A stretch of 64,000 bases of DNA from Chryseobacterium luquanense. Lineage in GTDB: Bacteria; Bacteroidota; Bacteroidia; Flavobacteriales; Weeksellaceae. Every line of letters starts with the position of its first letter. The first letter of the stretch is position 1. The notes under the pieces are model-generated. The model ran no database searches, was not told the origin of the DNA, and was given only the letters and a program-made list of their open reading frames with translations. The DNA lies in NCBI RefSeq assembly GCF_026460945.1, contig NZ_JAOVZV010000003.1, forward strand, positions 62,001 to 126,000, read 5' to 3'. Positions 15,590 through 24,168 of this stretch are shown one piece after another. Made by a program: the position numbers and the translations under genes.

Positions 15590-17254
15590 ATGTTTAAAAC
15601 AATTTTAGCAAGTTTTTTTATTTTCTTATCTATTTTCAGTTTTTCTCAGACTTATGAAATACAGTATGAAAGTTCGTACAACGGCAAAGTTCAGCCGAAT
15701 CAAAATCCTACGATTGTTTGGGTCAATGAGAATGAAAACTTTATTTTAAATACAAAAATCAAAGAACAGAAAAGTAATTTTCCGTTTGAAATCAGTAAGA
15801 TTGAAAAGCCTTCCAACACTATTATTTCTTATGCATTTTTAAATCCGAATGAAGCAATTTCAACTTCAGATAAAGAATCTATCACAAAACAGGAATTTGA
15901 ATTAACCACACAAACTAAAAAGATTTTAGGCTACAACTGTAAAAAAGCAGTTACCAAAATCAATTCAAACACAATTGAAGTTTGGTACACAAATGATTTA
16001 AAATTAAAAGGCGGACCATCAAGTTTAGGGCAAAATTTAGGCTTGGTTTTACAGGTTGAAAGAAACGGAAATTCCTCAACGACAGCAGTTTCTGTAAAGA
16101 AAATCAAAAAAACGGGAATAGAAAAAATTATCAACAAAACTATTCCTGCAACAGATTTACTGAGCTACAGAGATTTACTTTGGAAAAGCAGATTTACAAC
16201 ATTAAATGTATTTGAAAACGAAATCATTAATTTTTCAGACCAATCAAAATCTGATGAAAAAATAAAAAGATTTGCCAACGGAACAATTATTTTAAAGAAG
16301 ATAAAATTCCCGAAAATCTCTCAAGGTTCAACTATTTTTGTGGAATTAAAACAACAATCAAACGGCGACGCATACGACAGAACGGGAACTGTATTTTTCA
16401 TTCCTGAAGAAAAATCACAGACTTTTTTTGATGGTTTAGAAAAAGGTGTAAAAACACTTTCCATTTACGAAAATGGAAACGGAAAACAATATTACGGTGT
16501 TATTTCCAATCAAAATTATCAGCCGACAGTGGAACTGATGAGATTTTTTACCGCTTTCGGAATTAACAAATTCAATCACATTGAGCTGAAAGATAAAACG
16601 TGGCAAACGATTAGTCCGTTTCGTCAGGATATTACAGAATTGAAACCTTCCCTTTCTGAAAAAGAAATCTGGATTGGAACTTTCATCGGAAACTACGACA
16701 AAGGAGGTCACAAAGTGAGTTTAGACATTACAATTCACAACAGCGAACAAATTGTTAATAAAAACAATAAAGTGATTCCGCTTTTTAACACAACCAATAT
16801 CATGGAAATGGCAGGACAGGATTATGCCACAATGTTTAATAATGACAAAGGACTTTTTGTAGAATTTAATTTAGAAAAAGACTTAAAAAATGCTCAGTTG
16901 AGATACATTACAACCGGACATGGAGGTTGGGAAAACGGTGACGAGTTTATTCCAAAAGCCAATTCGATTTATTTAGACGGAAAATTATCTTTCTCATTTA
17001 CACCCTGGAGAACAGAATGCGGCTCTTATCGATTATTTAATCCCGCTTCAGGAAATTTTCCGGACGGATTGTCATCTTCAGATTTAAGCCGTTCAAATTG
17101 GTGTCCCGGAACGGTTACTAACCCGAATTACATTTCTTTAGGGGATTTAAAAGCTGGAAAGCACACTATTCAGGTGAAAATTCCTCAAGGAGAACCGGAA
17201 GGAACAAGCTTCAGCGCGTGGAATGTGTCAGGAGTTTTACTTGGAACCGAATAA
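15590..17254 (+). CDS. PNGase F-like glycosidase with GLPGLI-like N-terminal domain
   Basis: 554 residues, secreted (signal peptide about 1-20). Residues 21-185 resemble a GLPGLI domain (LGYNCKKAVTK, then VWYTNDLKLKGGP). Residues about 200-554 match peptide-N-glycosidase F: the first jelly-roll half has GDAYDRTG with D263 where the catalytic Asp (D60 of PNGase F) is expected, and the second half has FTPWRTECGSYRL with E476 at the place of E206, then SRSNWCPG. The position of the third acidic residue (E118 of PNGase F) seems occupied by WIGTF, without a Glu. PNGase F cleaves N-glycans from Asn; activity here is likely but the glycan range is unknown. My residue alignment is by eye. Confidence 0.85.
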   Translation: MFKTILASFFIFLSIFSFSQTYEIQYESSYNGKVQPNQNPTIVWVNENENFILNTKIKEQKSNFPFEISKIEKPSNTIISYAFLNPNEAISTSDKESITKQEFELTTQTKKILGYNCKKAVTKINSNTIEVWYTNDLKLKGGPSSLGQNLGLVLQVERNGNSSTTAVSVKKIKKTGIEKIINKTIPATDLLSYRDLLWKSRFTTLNVFENEIINFSDQSKSDEKIKRFANGTIILKKIKFPKISQGSTIFVELKQQSNGDAYDRTGTVFFIPEEKSQTFFDGLEKGVKTLSIYENGNGKQYYGVISNQNYQPTVELMRFFTAFGINKFNHIELKDKTWQTISPFRQDITELKPSLSEKEIWIGTFIGNYDKGGHKVSLDITIHNSEQIVNKNNKVIPLFNTTNIMEMAGQDYATMFNNDKGLFVEFNLEKDLKNAQLRYITTGHGGWENGDEFIPKANSIYLDGKLSFSFTPWRTECGSYRLFNPASGNFPDGLSSSDLSRSNWCPGTVTNPNYISLGDLKAGKHTIQVKIPQGEPEGTSFSAWNVSGVLLGTE

Positions 17255-17261
17255 AAACAAA

Positions 17262-17290
17262 ACCTCCTTGCAATATTATTACAAGGAGGT
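17262..17290. terminator. Hairpin after PNGase F-like gene, containing a Shine-Dalgarno
   Basis: A 9-bp stem (17262-17270 with 17282-17290). The plus-strand side lacks a T run, so termination is uncertain. The 3' arm carries AAGGAGGT ahead of a 17-codon ORF. Confidence 0.5.
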
Positions 17291-17300
17291 AAAAACACAA

Positions 17301-17354
17301 ATGATGAAAAAAAATTATTTCGAGCGACAAAGTAAAGAAAAATATTTTAATTAA
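17301..17354 (+). CDS. 17-codon ORF with Shine-Dalgarno in the asnB upstream region
   Basis: Two ATGs and 15 further codons (MMKKNYFERQ... ending YFN) lie 10 bases after AAGGAGGT, an unusually strong ribosome-binding sequence for this phylum. It sits about 215 bases ahead of asnB and carries two Asn codons. Whether it is translated, or acts as a leader, is unknown. The remaining bases 17355-17519 are AT-rich with weak palindromes only. Confidence 0.3.
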   Translation: MMKKNYFERQSKEKYFN

Positions 17355-17519
17355 TTATTATATTTTTCAAAAAAAATCAAATATGATTCTTATCGAAGCA
17401 AAGAATTATTTTCAAATGAAAAAAATTCTTATTTGAAGGTGTATTTGAGTATTTTAAGTTAAAATTTTAAACTAAAATCAAATTAATAATTAATAAAATT
17501 AACAATTAATAAATTTTAA

Positions 17520-17550
17520 TTGCAATTTTTAAACATATCATTTAGTTTTG
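17520..17550 (+). promoter_or_regulatory. Promoter TTG-N20-TAGTTTTG for asnB
   Basis: TTG (17520-17522) and TAGTTTTG (17543-17550) are separated by 20 bases, 19 bases before the asnB ATG. This position argues against the more upstream TTG start at 17548. Confidence 0.6.
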
Positions 17551-17568
17551 CTATCAAATAAATACAAA

Positions 17569-19236
17569 ATGTGCGGAATCGTATGCTTATTTGACGCAAA
17601 ACAGTCAACCGAAATACTAAGACCTCAGGTTTTAGAAATGTCTAAAAAAATCCGTCATCGCGGTCCCGATTGGAGTGGAGTTTTTCAAAGTGAGAAAGTT
17701 GTTTTTTCTCATGAAAGATTAGCGATTGTAGATCCTACTTCCGGAAAGCAACCCTTGTTTTCTAAAGACGGAAAAATTGTTCTTGCTGTAAATGGTGAAA
17801 TTTATAACCACAGAGATCTGAAAGAAGAATTTCCTGATTACGAGTTTCAAACCAAATCTGACTGTGAAGTTATCCTTGCTCTTTATGAAAAATACGGAAA
17901 AGATTTTATCGAAAAACTGAATGGTATCTTCGCTTTCGCATTGTACGATATAGAAAACAATATTTATCTGATTGCGAGAGATCACATGGGAATTTGTCCA
18001 CTTTATCAAGGTTGGGACAGAGAAGGAAATTATTATGTAGCTTCAGAATTAAAAGCTTTAGAAGGAATCTGCAAAAAAATCGAAACTTTTTTACCTGGAC
18101 ATTATTTGTATAATATTGAAGGGAACGAACTTCAACAATGGTATAAAAGAGATTGGGAAAACTTTGATGCTGTAAAAGATAACATCACTGACATCGAAGC
18201 TATTAGAAAAGGCTTAGAAGATGCTGTTCACAGACAATTGATGAGCGATGTACCTTATGGAGTTTTGCTTTCTGGAGGTTTAGATTCTTCTATAATTTCA
18301 GCAGTTACTGCAAAATACGCAAGACAGAGAATTGAAAGCGGTGACACTCAGGAAGCTTGGTATCCGAGATTACACAGTTTTGCAGTTGGATTAGTTGGTT
18401 CGCCCGATTTGGCAGCTGCCAAAAAAGCAGCGGAACATATCGGTTCGGTTCATCATGAAGTTAATTTTACCGTTCAGGAAGGTTTAGATGCAATCCGTGA
18501 TGTGATTTATCATTTGGAAACGTATGATGTTACCACGATTCGTGCTTCTACACCAATGTATCTTTTGGCAAGAGTTATTAAATCAATGGGAATTAAAATG
18601 GTGCTTTCTGGTGAAGGTGCAGATGAATTATTTGGCGGGTACTTATATTTCCATAAAGCACCAAACTCAAAAGAATTCCATGATGAAACGGTAAGAAAAC
18701 TCAACAAACTTCATTTATACGACTGTTTGAGGGCTAACAAGGCATTGATGAGTTGGGGAATTGAAGGGCGAGTTCCGTTTTTAGATAAAGAATTTATGGA
18801 TGTTGCGATGAACGTAAATCCTGAAGATAAAATGATTCGCAAAGAGGAAGGAAAAATTGAAAAATGGGTTTTGAGAAAAGCTTTTGAAGATCTTTTACCT
18901 GAATCGATTGCCTGGAGACAAAAAGAACAGTTCTCAGACGGAGTTGGATATTCTTGGATTGACACGCTGAAAGATATTGCTGAAAAATATGTTTCGGATG
19001 AAATGATGGCGAATGCAAAATTCAGATTTCCTTTAAACACTCCACAAAACAAAGAAGAATATCGTTACAGAACGATTTTTGAAGAGCATTTCCCAAGTGA
19101 AACTTCTGCTGCAACTGTTCCATCTGTTCCTTCAGTTGCTTGCTCCACTCCTATCGCACTGGAATGGGATGAAGCTTTTAAAAAAATGAACGACCCAAGC
19201 GGAAGAGCCGTGAAAGTACACGAAACTTCTTATTAA
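17569..19236 (+). CDS. asnB: Asparagine synthase B (glutamine-hydrolysing)
   Basis: 555 residues from the ATG at 17569, chosen because it makes Cys2 the N-terminal nucleophile of the class II glutaminase (MCGIV). The glutaminase half includes RHRGPDWSG (29-37) and NGEIYNH. The synthetase half has the PP-loop SGGLDSS (235-241). Aspartate, ATP and glutamine are converted to asparagine, AMP, PPi and glutamate in the cytoplasm. Single gene with its own promoter and terminator. The length and both domains are intact. Confidence 0.96.
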   Translation: MCGIVCLFDAKQSTEILRPQVLEMSKKIRHRGPDWSGVFQSEKVVFSHERLAIVDPTSGKQPLFSKDGKIVLAVNGEIYNHRDLKEEFPDYEFQTKSDCEVILALYEKYGKDFIEKLNGIFAFALYDIENNIYLIARDHMGICPLYQGWDREGNYYVASELKALEGICKKIETFLPGHYLYNIEGNELQQWYKRDWENFDAVKDNITDIEAIRKGLEDAVHRQLMSDVPYGVLLSGGLDSSIISAVTAKYARQRIESGDTQEAWYPRLHSFAVGLVGSPDLAAAKKAAEHIGSVHHEVNFTVQEGLDAIRDVIYHLETYDVTTIRASTPMYLLARVIKSMGIKMVLSGEGADELFGGYLYFHKAPNSKEFHDETVRKLNKLHLYDCLRANKALMSWGIEGRVPFLDKEFMDVAMNVNPEDKMIRKEEGKIEKWVLRKAFEDLLPESIAWRQKEQFSDGVGYSWIDTLKDIAEKYVSDEMMANAKFRFPLNTPQNKEEYRYRTIFEEHFPSETSAATVPSVPSVACSTPIALEWDEAFKKMNDPSGRAVKVHETSY

Positions 19237-19252
19237 TTTATAGAAATTTATC

Positions 19253-19280
19253 AATCCTGTATTCGTACAGGATTTTTTAT
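19253..19280 (+). terminator. Intrinsic terminator after asnB
   Basis: A 9-bp stem (19253-19261 with 19266-19274) closed by a stable TTCG tetraloop and followed by T residues. Confidence 0.9.
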
Positions 19281-19344
19281 TAAATAAAATCAATAATATT
19301 TTGATAATTTAACTAACAATTAAACTTATTATCTAATAAATAAT

Positions 19345-19352
19345 TATATTTG
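19345..19352 (+). promoter_or_regulatory. -7 box TATATTTG
   Basis: It matches TAnnTTTG, 27 bases before the ATG at 19380. It contains the upstream TTG that could be mistaken for a start codon. Confidence 0.45.
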
Positions 19353-19379
19353 GAAAATAAAAATAATCTCTGTTGTAAA

Positions 19380-20195
19380 ATGAAAAGAAACATTACTATT
19401 TTTTTTGCTTTACTGTGTACAAGCTTAGCTTTCGGACAAGGTAAATACGGAAAAGTTCTCAATTCTAAAAAACTAGCTCTCTCTTATAAAACTGTAAAAC
19501 CTGTTGATAAAGACGATTACTATCAACAATATTATTGGTTGGTAAAAGCTGAACAGCTAAAAACTTATCCTCACCTTGCAGACATCAAGCCTGTTGTACT
19601 GTATAACTTCGTGAAAAAAGTAAATCCTCAAAACCCTACAAAAAAGCTGGATGACAGAGGAAAAGAATTAAGAAAAACTGCAGAATTATCTCTAGATCAG
19701 TATTTCAAAAACAAAAACTTCCAGAATAATCAGGTATTATTACTGAATCTTGAAACGTATGTAGATCCTTCTCAAGGAGAATATTTCACAAAAGTAGATG
19801 CTGAAAAAATCAAGCAATTGGTTCCAAAAGAATTCTTCGGATTTACTTCTTTAAACAAGAAAACTCACGAGGAAACTAATTATTATCTTTGGGTTGATAA
19901 GAAAAACGACAAATTTAAAATCGTTGATATTATTCCAAATGAAAAAGAAAATGCTAAATTTTATGCTTCTGTAAAACAATATCTTCCGAAGTATAAATTT
20001 GAGAAAAAATATATGCCTACCATGAAAAAAGGTAGCAAGGCGGATAAAACAGATAAAGATTTTTATTACATCATGCCTTTCGAGCAAAATAAAGATAACA
20101 TCGAGTACAAAACAGATGATTTTGAAACATTCACTTTAAGCCAGGTAAAAAGAGAAGGCGAAGCGTGGATTGGAGTAGAAAAACCAAGAAAATAA
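19380..20195 (+). CDS. Secreted protein of unknown function
   Basis: 271 residues from the ATG at 19380, preferred because it begins a clean signal peptide (about 1-19, ending LAFGQ). The mature protein is Lys- and Tyr-rich and shows no family I recognise; it has a mix of helices and strands and no repeated module, lipobox or sorting tail. It is probably periplasmic. It stands alone between two terminators. Confidence 0.75.
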   Translation: MKRNITIFFALLCTSLAFGQGKYGKVLNSKKLALSYKTVKPVDKDDYYQQYYWLVKAEQLKTYPHLADIKPVVLYNFVKKVNPQNPTKKLDDRGKELRKTAELSLDQYFKNKNFQNNQVLLLNLETYVDPSQGEYFTKVDAEKIKQLVPKEFFGFTSLNKKTHEETNYYLWVDKKNDKFKIVDIIPNEKENAKFYASVKQYLPKYKFEKKYMPTMKKGSKADKTDKDFYYIMPFEQNKDNIEYKTDDFETFTLSQVKREGEAWIGVEKPRK

Positions 20196-20218
20196 TAAGA
20201 TTCAATCTTAAAAAAAGG

Positions 20219-20247
20219 CCCTGAAAATAATACTTTCAGGGTTTTTT
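20219..20247 (+). terminator. Intrinsic terminator
   Basis: An 8-bp stem (20219-20226 with 20234-20241) and six T residues. Confidence 0.9.
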
Positions 20248-20280
20248 ATTTATATTAGCAATAACAAAATTCACCTTAAT

Positions 20281-21144
20281 ATGAAATTAAAACTTAGTCT
20301 TCTATCATTATTTATATTTTTAGCTTTTTCTGCGCAATCTTACAAAGCAGTTTATGATTTTAAATGGAAACCTCAGAAAAATGCAACTGAATATTTGCAT
20401 GAAGATTTCGCTTTGTTAATCAACAAAAATAAAACATCTGATTTTTTATCATACATTAAATTTAAAAGTGATTCCACAAAAACTAAAACGGTAACTGATT
20501 TTAAAAAAGTAGGACAAGGAAGCATGTCATTTAATTACAAATACGGAGAATCAAAATTTAATGAAATTATTTCTAAAAATTATACCAGTAAAGAAATTCA
20601 GTTTGAAAAACAACTTTATGACAAACTTTTTATTGTAAAAAACAATTGTAAAATAGACTGGAAAATAAATTCCGCAAAAGACAAATTTTTAGGCTATTCA
20701 ATCCAAAAAGCAACCACTGAATTTGGCGGTAGAAAATGGATTGCTTGGTTTACTTCTGAAATTCCAGTTCAGGACGGACCTTATAAATTCTTTGGTTTAC
20801 CTGGTTTAATTTTAAAAATAAATGATTCGGAGGACGAATTTTTGTATGAAATGAAATCTATCACAAAAGAAGCTAATGACATTTCAGAAAGAAATTTTGG
20901 AACTAATACTATCATTAAATTGAGCTCAGAAAAATTTCAGAAGATTTGGGAAGATTATAAAAAACAACCTTCTTCTATTTTCAATTACCAAACTCAATCC
21001 AACAATGATGCGTGGACTGCAAATTATACAATTGGCGGTGATAATCCGAATGATAAAAAATACCGCGAAAATTACGACACAAAAACAAGAGAATTCTTGA
21101 AGAGCTTTGAAAATCCGATTGAGTTAAAGAATGATTGTCAATAA
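20281..21144 (+). CDS. GLPGLI-family secreted protein
   Basis: 287 residues. Signal peptide about 1-18 (ending FSAQS). The family hallmark is present in full: LGYSIQKATTEFGGRKWIAWFTSEIPVQDGPYKFFGLPGLILKI, split over two strands around residues 142-180. GLPGLI proteins are abundant in Bacteroidetes, secreted, and of unknown function. No operon partner. A weak -7-like TATATTAG lies upstream. Confidence 0.9.
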   Translation: MKLKLSLLSLFIFLAFSAQSYKAVYDFKWKPQKNATEYLHEDFALLINKNKTSDFLSYIKFKSDSTKTKTVTDFKKVGQGSMSFNYKYGESKFNEIISKNYTSKEIQFEKQLYDKLFIVKNNCKIDWKINSAKDKFLGYSIQKATTEFGGRKWIAWFTSEIPVQDGPYKFFGLPGLILKINDSEDEFLYEMKSITKEANDISERNFGTNTIIKLSSEKFQKIWEDYKKQPSSIFNYQTQSNNDAWTANYTIGGDNPNDKKYRENYDTKTREFLKSFENPIELKNDCQ

Positions 21145-21173
21145 ATTGATGATTTAATTTAAATCTAAAATCC

Positions 21174-21181
21174 TATATTTG
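21174..21181 (+). promoter_or_regulatory. -7 box TATATTTG ahead of the tyrS leader peptide
   Basis: The octamer ends five bases before the leader ATG, so the transcript would start at or near the leader ORF. The nearest TTG (21146-21148) is 25 bases upstream, slightly beyond the usual spacing. Confidence 0.55.
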
Positions 21182-21186
21182 CAACT

Positions 21187-21285
21187 ATGAAATACTTAAA
21201 CTGCATTTTACGTTTACCGTTTTTCAGTACTTATTATTACCCGTTCTATTGTTCGGGAAGTATTTCTATACCTAAATTTCAATAA
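21187..21285 (+). CDS. Tyrosine-rich leader peptide of tyrS
   Basis: A 32-codon ORF with five Tyr codons: residue 3, three in a row at 16-18 (bases 21232-21240) and residue 21 (21247-21249). It also has four Phe codons. It lies between a promoter box and an intrinsic terminator ahead of tyrS. Bases 21249-21257, just after the Tyr run, are complementary over nine positions to the 5' arm of that terminator (21310-21318). This is the expected layout for attenuation controlled by ribosome stalling at Tyr codons when charged tRNA-Tyr is low. The complementarity and codon run are seen directly; regulation is inferred. Confidence 0.75.
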   Translation: MKYLNCILRLPFFSTYYYPFYCSGSISIPKFQ

Positions 21286-21336
21286 AATTTAAACTAAAAT
21301 ATTGAATAGCCCGAACAAATCTGTTCGGGCTTTTTT
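21249..21336 (+). promoter_or_regulatory. Attenuator of tyrS (antiterminator and terminator)
   Basis: Terminator: a perfect 10-bp stem (21308-21317 with 21322-21331), 4-base loop, six T residues to 21336. Antiterminator: TTGTTCGGG (21249-21257) can pair with CCCGAACAA (21310-21318), which removes the 5' arm of the terminator. A weak competing pairing (CCCG 21240-21243 with CGGG 21254-21257) could block the antiterminator. A ribosome paused at codons 16-18 would leave 21249-21257 free; one reaching the leader stop would not. Confidence 0.75.
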
Positions 21337-21355
21337 ATGCTTAAAATTCAACAAA

Positions 21356-22555
21356 ATGATACACAAATTAAAAGAAAATGTAGAAATTATTCTACCCGAA
21401 AATGGTTTGGAACAGAAACTAAAACAAGCCAAAGAAGAAAACAGAAAACTCATCATCAAACTAGGTTTTGACCCTACTGCTCCAGATTTGCATTTGGGAC
21501 ATGCAGTCGTTTTGAAAAAACTGAAACAGTTTCAGGATTTAGGACATCAAATTATCATCATTGTAGGAAGTTTTACGGCAAGAATAGGTGATCCGACCGG
21601 GAAAAACAAAGTTCGAAAACCTTTAAGTAAAGAAGAAGTTCAGCATAATGCAGAAACTTACATCAATCAGCTTTCAAAAGTAATCGATGTAGAGAAAACT
21701 AAAATTGTTTTTAATTCTGATTGGCTGGATTCTCTGAATTTTTCCGAAGTTATTCAGTTGATGTCGAAAGTTACGGTCGCTCAACTGATGCAAAGAAATG
21801 ATTTCAGCAAAAGATTTGCAGAAAACTCACCGATTGCAATGCACGAATTGGTTTACCCAATTTTACAGGGATTTGATTCCGTAAAAATAGAATGTGATAT
21901 TGAAATGGGCGGAACCGATCAGCTTTTCAACTGCACGATGGGAAGACAATTGCAGGAAACTCATCAAATATCACCACAAATTGTGATGTGCATGCCTTTA
22001 TTAAAAGGACTTGATGGAAAAGAAAAAATGAGTAAATCGCTCAACAATATTATCGGATTAACAGACGAACCCAACGAAATGTTTGGAAAAACAATGTCCA
22101 TTCCTGATTCTTTGATTGATGAATTTATCGATTTGGCCACAGATTTTTCAAATGCAGAAAAGCAAAATTTGAAATTTAAAATTTCTGATGGTGAAAATCC
22201 TATGAACATCAAAAAAGTCATTGCTAAAAATATTATTTCTCAATATCATAATAAAGAATTGGCTGAACTTGCTGAACAGTTTTTTAGCAATCAATTTCAA
22301 AACAAAAATTTTGAAGAGAAAGTATTTGAACCGATTTCTATTAAATCTACATTTCCAAACCAATCAAAAATCAGCTTGATTGAGCTTTGTCATCACTTGA
22401 AAAATAACGAAAGTAAATCTTTTATCCGAAGATTAATTGCAAGCGGTGGAATTCAGATTAACAATGTGAAAATCTATGATCCAAATACAGAAATTGAGCT
22501 TTTAAAAGAGATGAAAATTAAAATTGGGAAAAGAGATTTTTTTGAATTGATGTAA
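21356..22555 (+). CDS. tyrS: Tyrosine--tRNA ligase
   Basis: 399 residues from the ATG at 21356, downstream of the attenuator; the in-frame TTG at 21302 lies in the terminator and is rejected. A class I synthetase with HLGH (46-49) and KMSKS (224-228), plus GFDPTAPDLHLGH, which is typical of the TyrRS group with a KMSKS signature (TyrZ-like). A C-terminal S4 domain (SFIRRLIASGGIQINN) binds tRNA. It charges tRNA-Tyr. Its expression is probably matched to Tyr-tRNA supply through the leader peptide. No other gene is in the operon. Confidence 0.97.
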   Translation: MIHKLKENVEIILPENGLEQKLKQAKEENRKLIIKLGFDPTAPDLHLGHAVVLKKLKQFQDLGHQIIIIVGSFTARIGDPTGKNKVRKPLSKEEVQHNAETYINQLSKVIDVEKTKIVFNSDWLDSLNFSEVIQLMSKVTVAQLMQRNDFSKRFAENSPIAMHELVYPILQGFDSVKIECDIEMGGTDQLFNCTMGRQLQETHQISPQIVMCMPLLKGLDGKEKMSKSLNNIIGLTDEPNEMFGKTMSIPDSLIDEFIDLATDFSNAEKQNLKFKISDGENPMNIKKVIAKNIISQYHNKELAELAEQFFSNQFQNKNFEEKVFEPISIKSTFPNQSKISLIELCHHLKNNESKSFIRRLIASGGIQINNVKIYDPNTEIELLKEMKIKIGKRDFFELM

Positions 22556-22603
22556 TTTTCAACAATAGCTTAATTAAATTCTAAAATAAAAAATACGTTT
22601 TTG

Positions 22604-22650
22604 CTAAAGCCTTTTGATTTTTTAATTTAACAAGCGGGCTAAAGCCCGCT
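22604..22650. repeat. GCTAAAGCC repeat with hairpin
   Basis: GCTAAAGCC occurs at 22604 and 22638; the second copy lies in a perfect 8-bp hairpin (22633-22640 with 22643-22650). It sits between convergent tyrS and the Ter kinase gene and may terminate both, although the T run is weak. Confidence 0.6.
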
Positions 22651-22651
22651 C

Positions 22652-24166
22652 CTATTGAATATTTGCCATCGTCACATAAATAATTCTTCCGCCTTCTTCA
22701 TTGGAAAGCAATATTTTTTTGCCTTCAGACAATTCTACCATTGAATTGGGCGGAACTTCTTTTTGTTCGGTTAAATCTTTCATAGAAGTCAAAGTTTGAT
22801 TCACCAAAACCCATTTATCCTGATGAAAAGTAAAATAACCAACCGGTTTTTTATCTTCCGCTGTCAAACTTTCGTTACGAATCACTTTTCTCGAAACGTG
22901 CCATTTAAATAAATATTGATTGTGATAAACCATCAATCGGTGGTTTTCAGGTTTCCAAACGTCATCATCATATTTAAAATATAAATCGAGAACCGGTAAA
23001 GTTCCTTTGTGCGAAGTTCCGCAGAACGGACATCTTGGAGTTTGCGTATTATCAAAAACATACCATTTCTCATTGCATTCAGGATTATGACAAGGTTGAA
23101 TTAAGTCTACCGTTTTCAGCAAAGCAGTTTCCCATTCATTTGCCAAAGGTCGTTTAATTGGATCATGAAGTCCGTCAATAAACGCTTTTTTAAACAATTC
23201 CGACAAATAAGGACCGGTAATTGTGTAAGGAATTTTGGTGGGATCACCCCAAAATGTGTCCCATTTTTTAAGATATTCAGTTCGTACTTTATTGGAAGAA
23301 TCGGTTGGATGTTCTACAAAAAGAGCTTTTTCACCCATCGATAAAATTTCATCTTTTTCAGAATCCAAATCCCAAATTTTACCGCCTCTCAAAGGATGAC
23401 GACGAAGAAGATACATATAAATAAGAACCGCCAAAGCATGAAGATCGGTCTTCTGATTCGGAAGCTGTCTTCCAGGATCATGCAGGTGTAAATGTTTTGT
23501 TTTTAAAACTTCGGGAGCGATAAAATCTGCCGTTCCAATGACTTCGGGTGGAAACAATTTTGGTACCACCAAACCGTCAATATCAATAATACAGGCGGAT
23601 TTCGTCACCGGATCTACCAAAATATTATTATAAGAAAGGTCTGAATGCGCCAAACCCATCTGATGCAGTTTTTTAATTCCTCGGGTAATATTGATGGAGA
23701 TTTGAAAGTAACTTAACCAATCGCCCAATTCAGATTTATCCAGACGAAGTGGGTAATGCTGATTTCTAAACATCGGAGCCGTGAACCACTTTCCTACTTT
23801 ATCGCCTCCTGCAATATTATCTGAACCGACATATCCTTTAGCAAAAAAGAATTTTTGACTATAAACAGGAACCACAATTCCTGTCAAATTATTTTTCTGA
23901 ACAATATCATAAGGCCATCTGAAAACCTCATCTAAATAATATTCTGAAGCATTTCCATTCTGAATATTCACCAAATAGGTAGAAACAATTCTTTTGATTC
24001 TTTCTTTTTGTTCGTTTTCCAAAGGTGTTCTGTAAAAAGCCACCACATATTTTCTGTCAGGCGAAAAATAAACGTCTTTCACCCCACCTTTTACAGGGTT
24101 TTCATCTACATATTCATAGAATTTTGCAGTGTCTAAAATTGAGGAAACAGAGGTTGTTTTTTTCAT
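22652..24166 (-). CDS. Ter-system protein kinase-like protein with zinc ribbon
   Basis: 504 residues. The kinase core (about 25-370) has the catalytic loop HSDLSYNN (H174, D176, N181), a metal-binding DIDG (195-198) in place of DFG, and APE (217-219). The usual beta3 lysine context VAIK is VAFYR, with an Arg (R46). A Cys4 zinc ribbon follows at about 376-402 (CHNPEC ... CPFC), then a beta-rich C-terminal region. Last gene of the six-gene minus-strand Ter cluster, two bases after the phosphatase. In Ter systems kinase, PP2C and vWA proteins form a phospho-signalling set linked to TerD proteins. Confidence 0.88.
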   Translation of the reverse strand: MKKTTSVSSILDTAKFYEYVDENPVKGGVKDVYFSPDRKYVVAFYRTPLENEQKERIKRIVSTYLVNIQNGNASEYYLDEVFRWPYDIVQKNNLTGIVVPVYSQKFFFAKGYVGSDNIAGGDKVGKWFTAPMFRNQHYPLRLDKSELGDWLSYFQISINITRGIKKLHQMGLAHSDLSYNNILVDPVTKSACIIDIDGLVVPKLFPPEVIGTADFIAPEVLKTKHLHLHDPGRQLPNQKTDLHALAVLIYMYLLRRHPLRGGKIWDLDSEKDEILSMGEKALFVEHPTDSSNKVRTEYLKKWDTFWGDPTKIPYTITGPYLSELFKKAFIDGLHDPIKRPLANEWETALLKTVDLIQPCHNPECNEKWYVFDNTQTPRCPFCGTSHKGTLPVLDLYFKYDDDVWKPENHRLMVYHNQYLFKWHVSRKVIRNESLTAEDKKPVGYFTFHQDKWVLVNQTLTSMKDLTEQKEVPPNSMVELSEGKKILLSNEEGGRIIYVTMANIQ

Positions 24167-24168
24167 TT

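Noticed and set aside
21302..21355. Longer tyrS start at TTG 21302
   Set aside because: It lies within the attenuator terminator; conserved sequence begins at the ATG at 21356.
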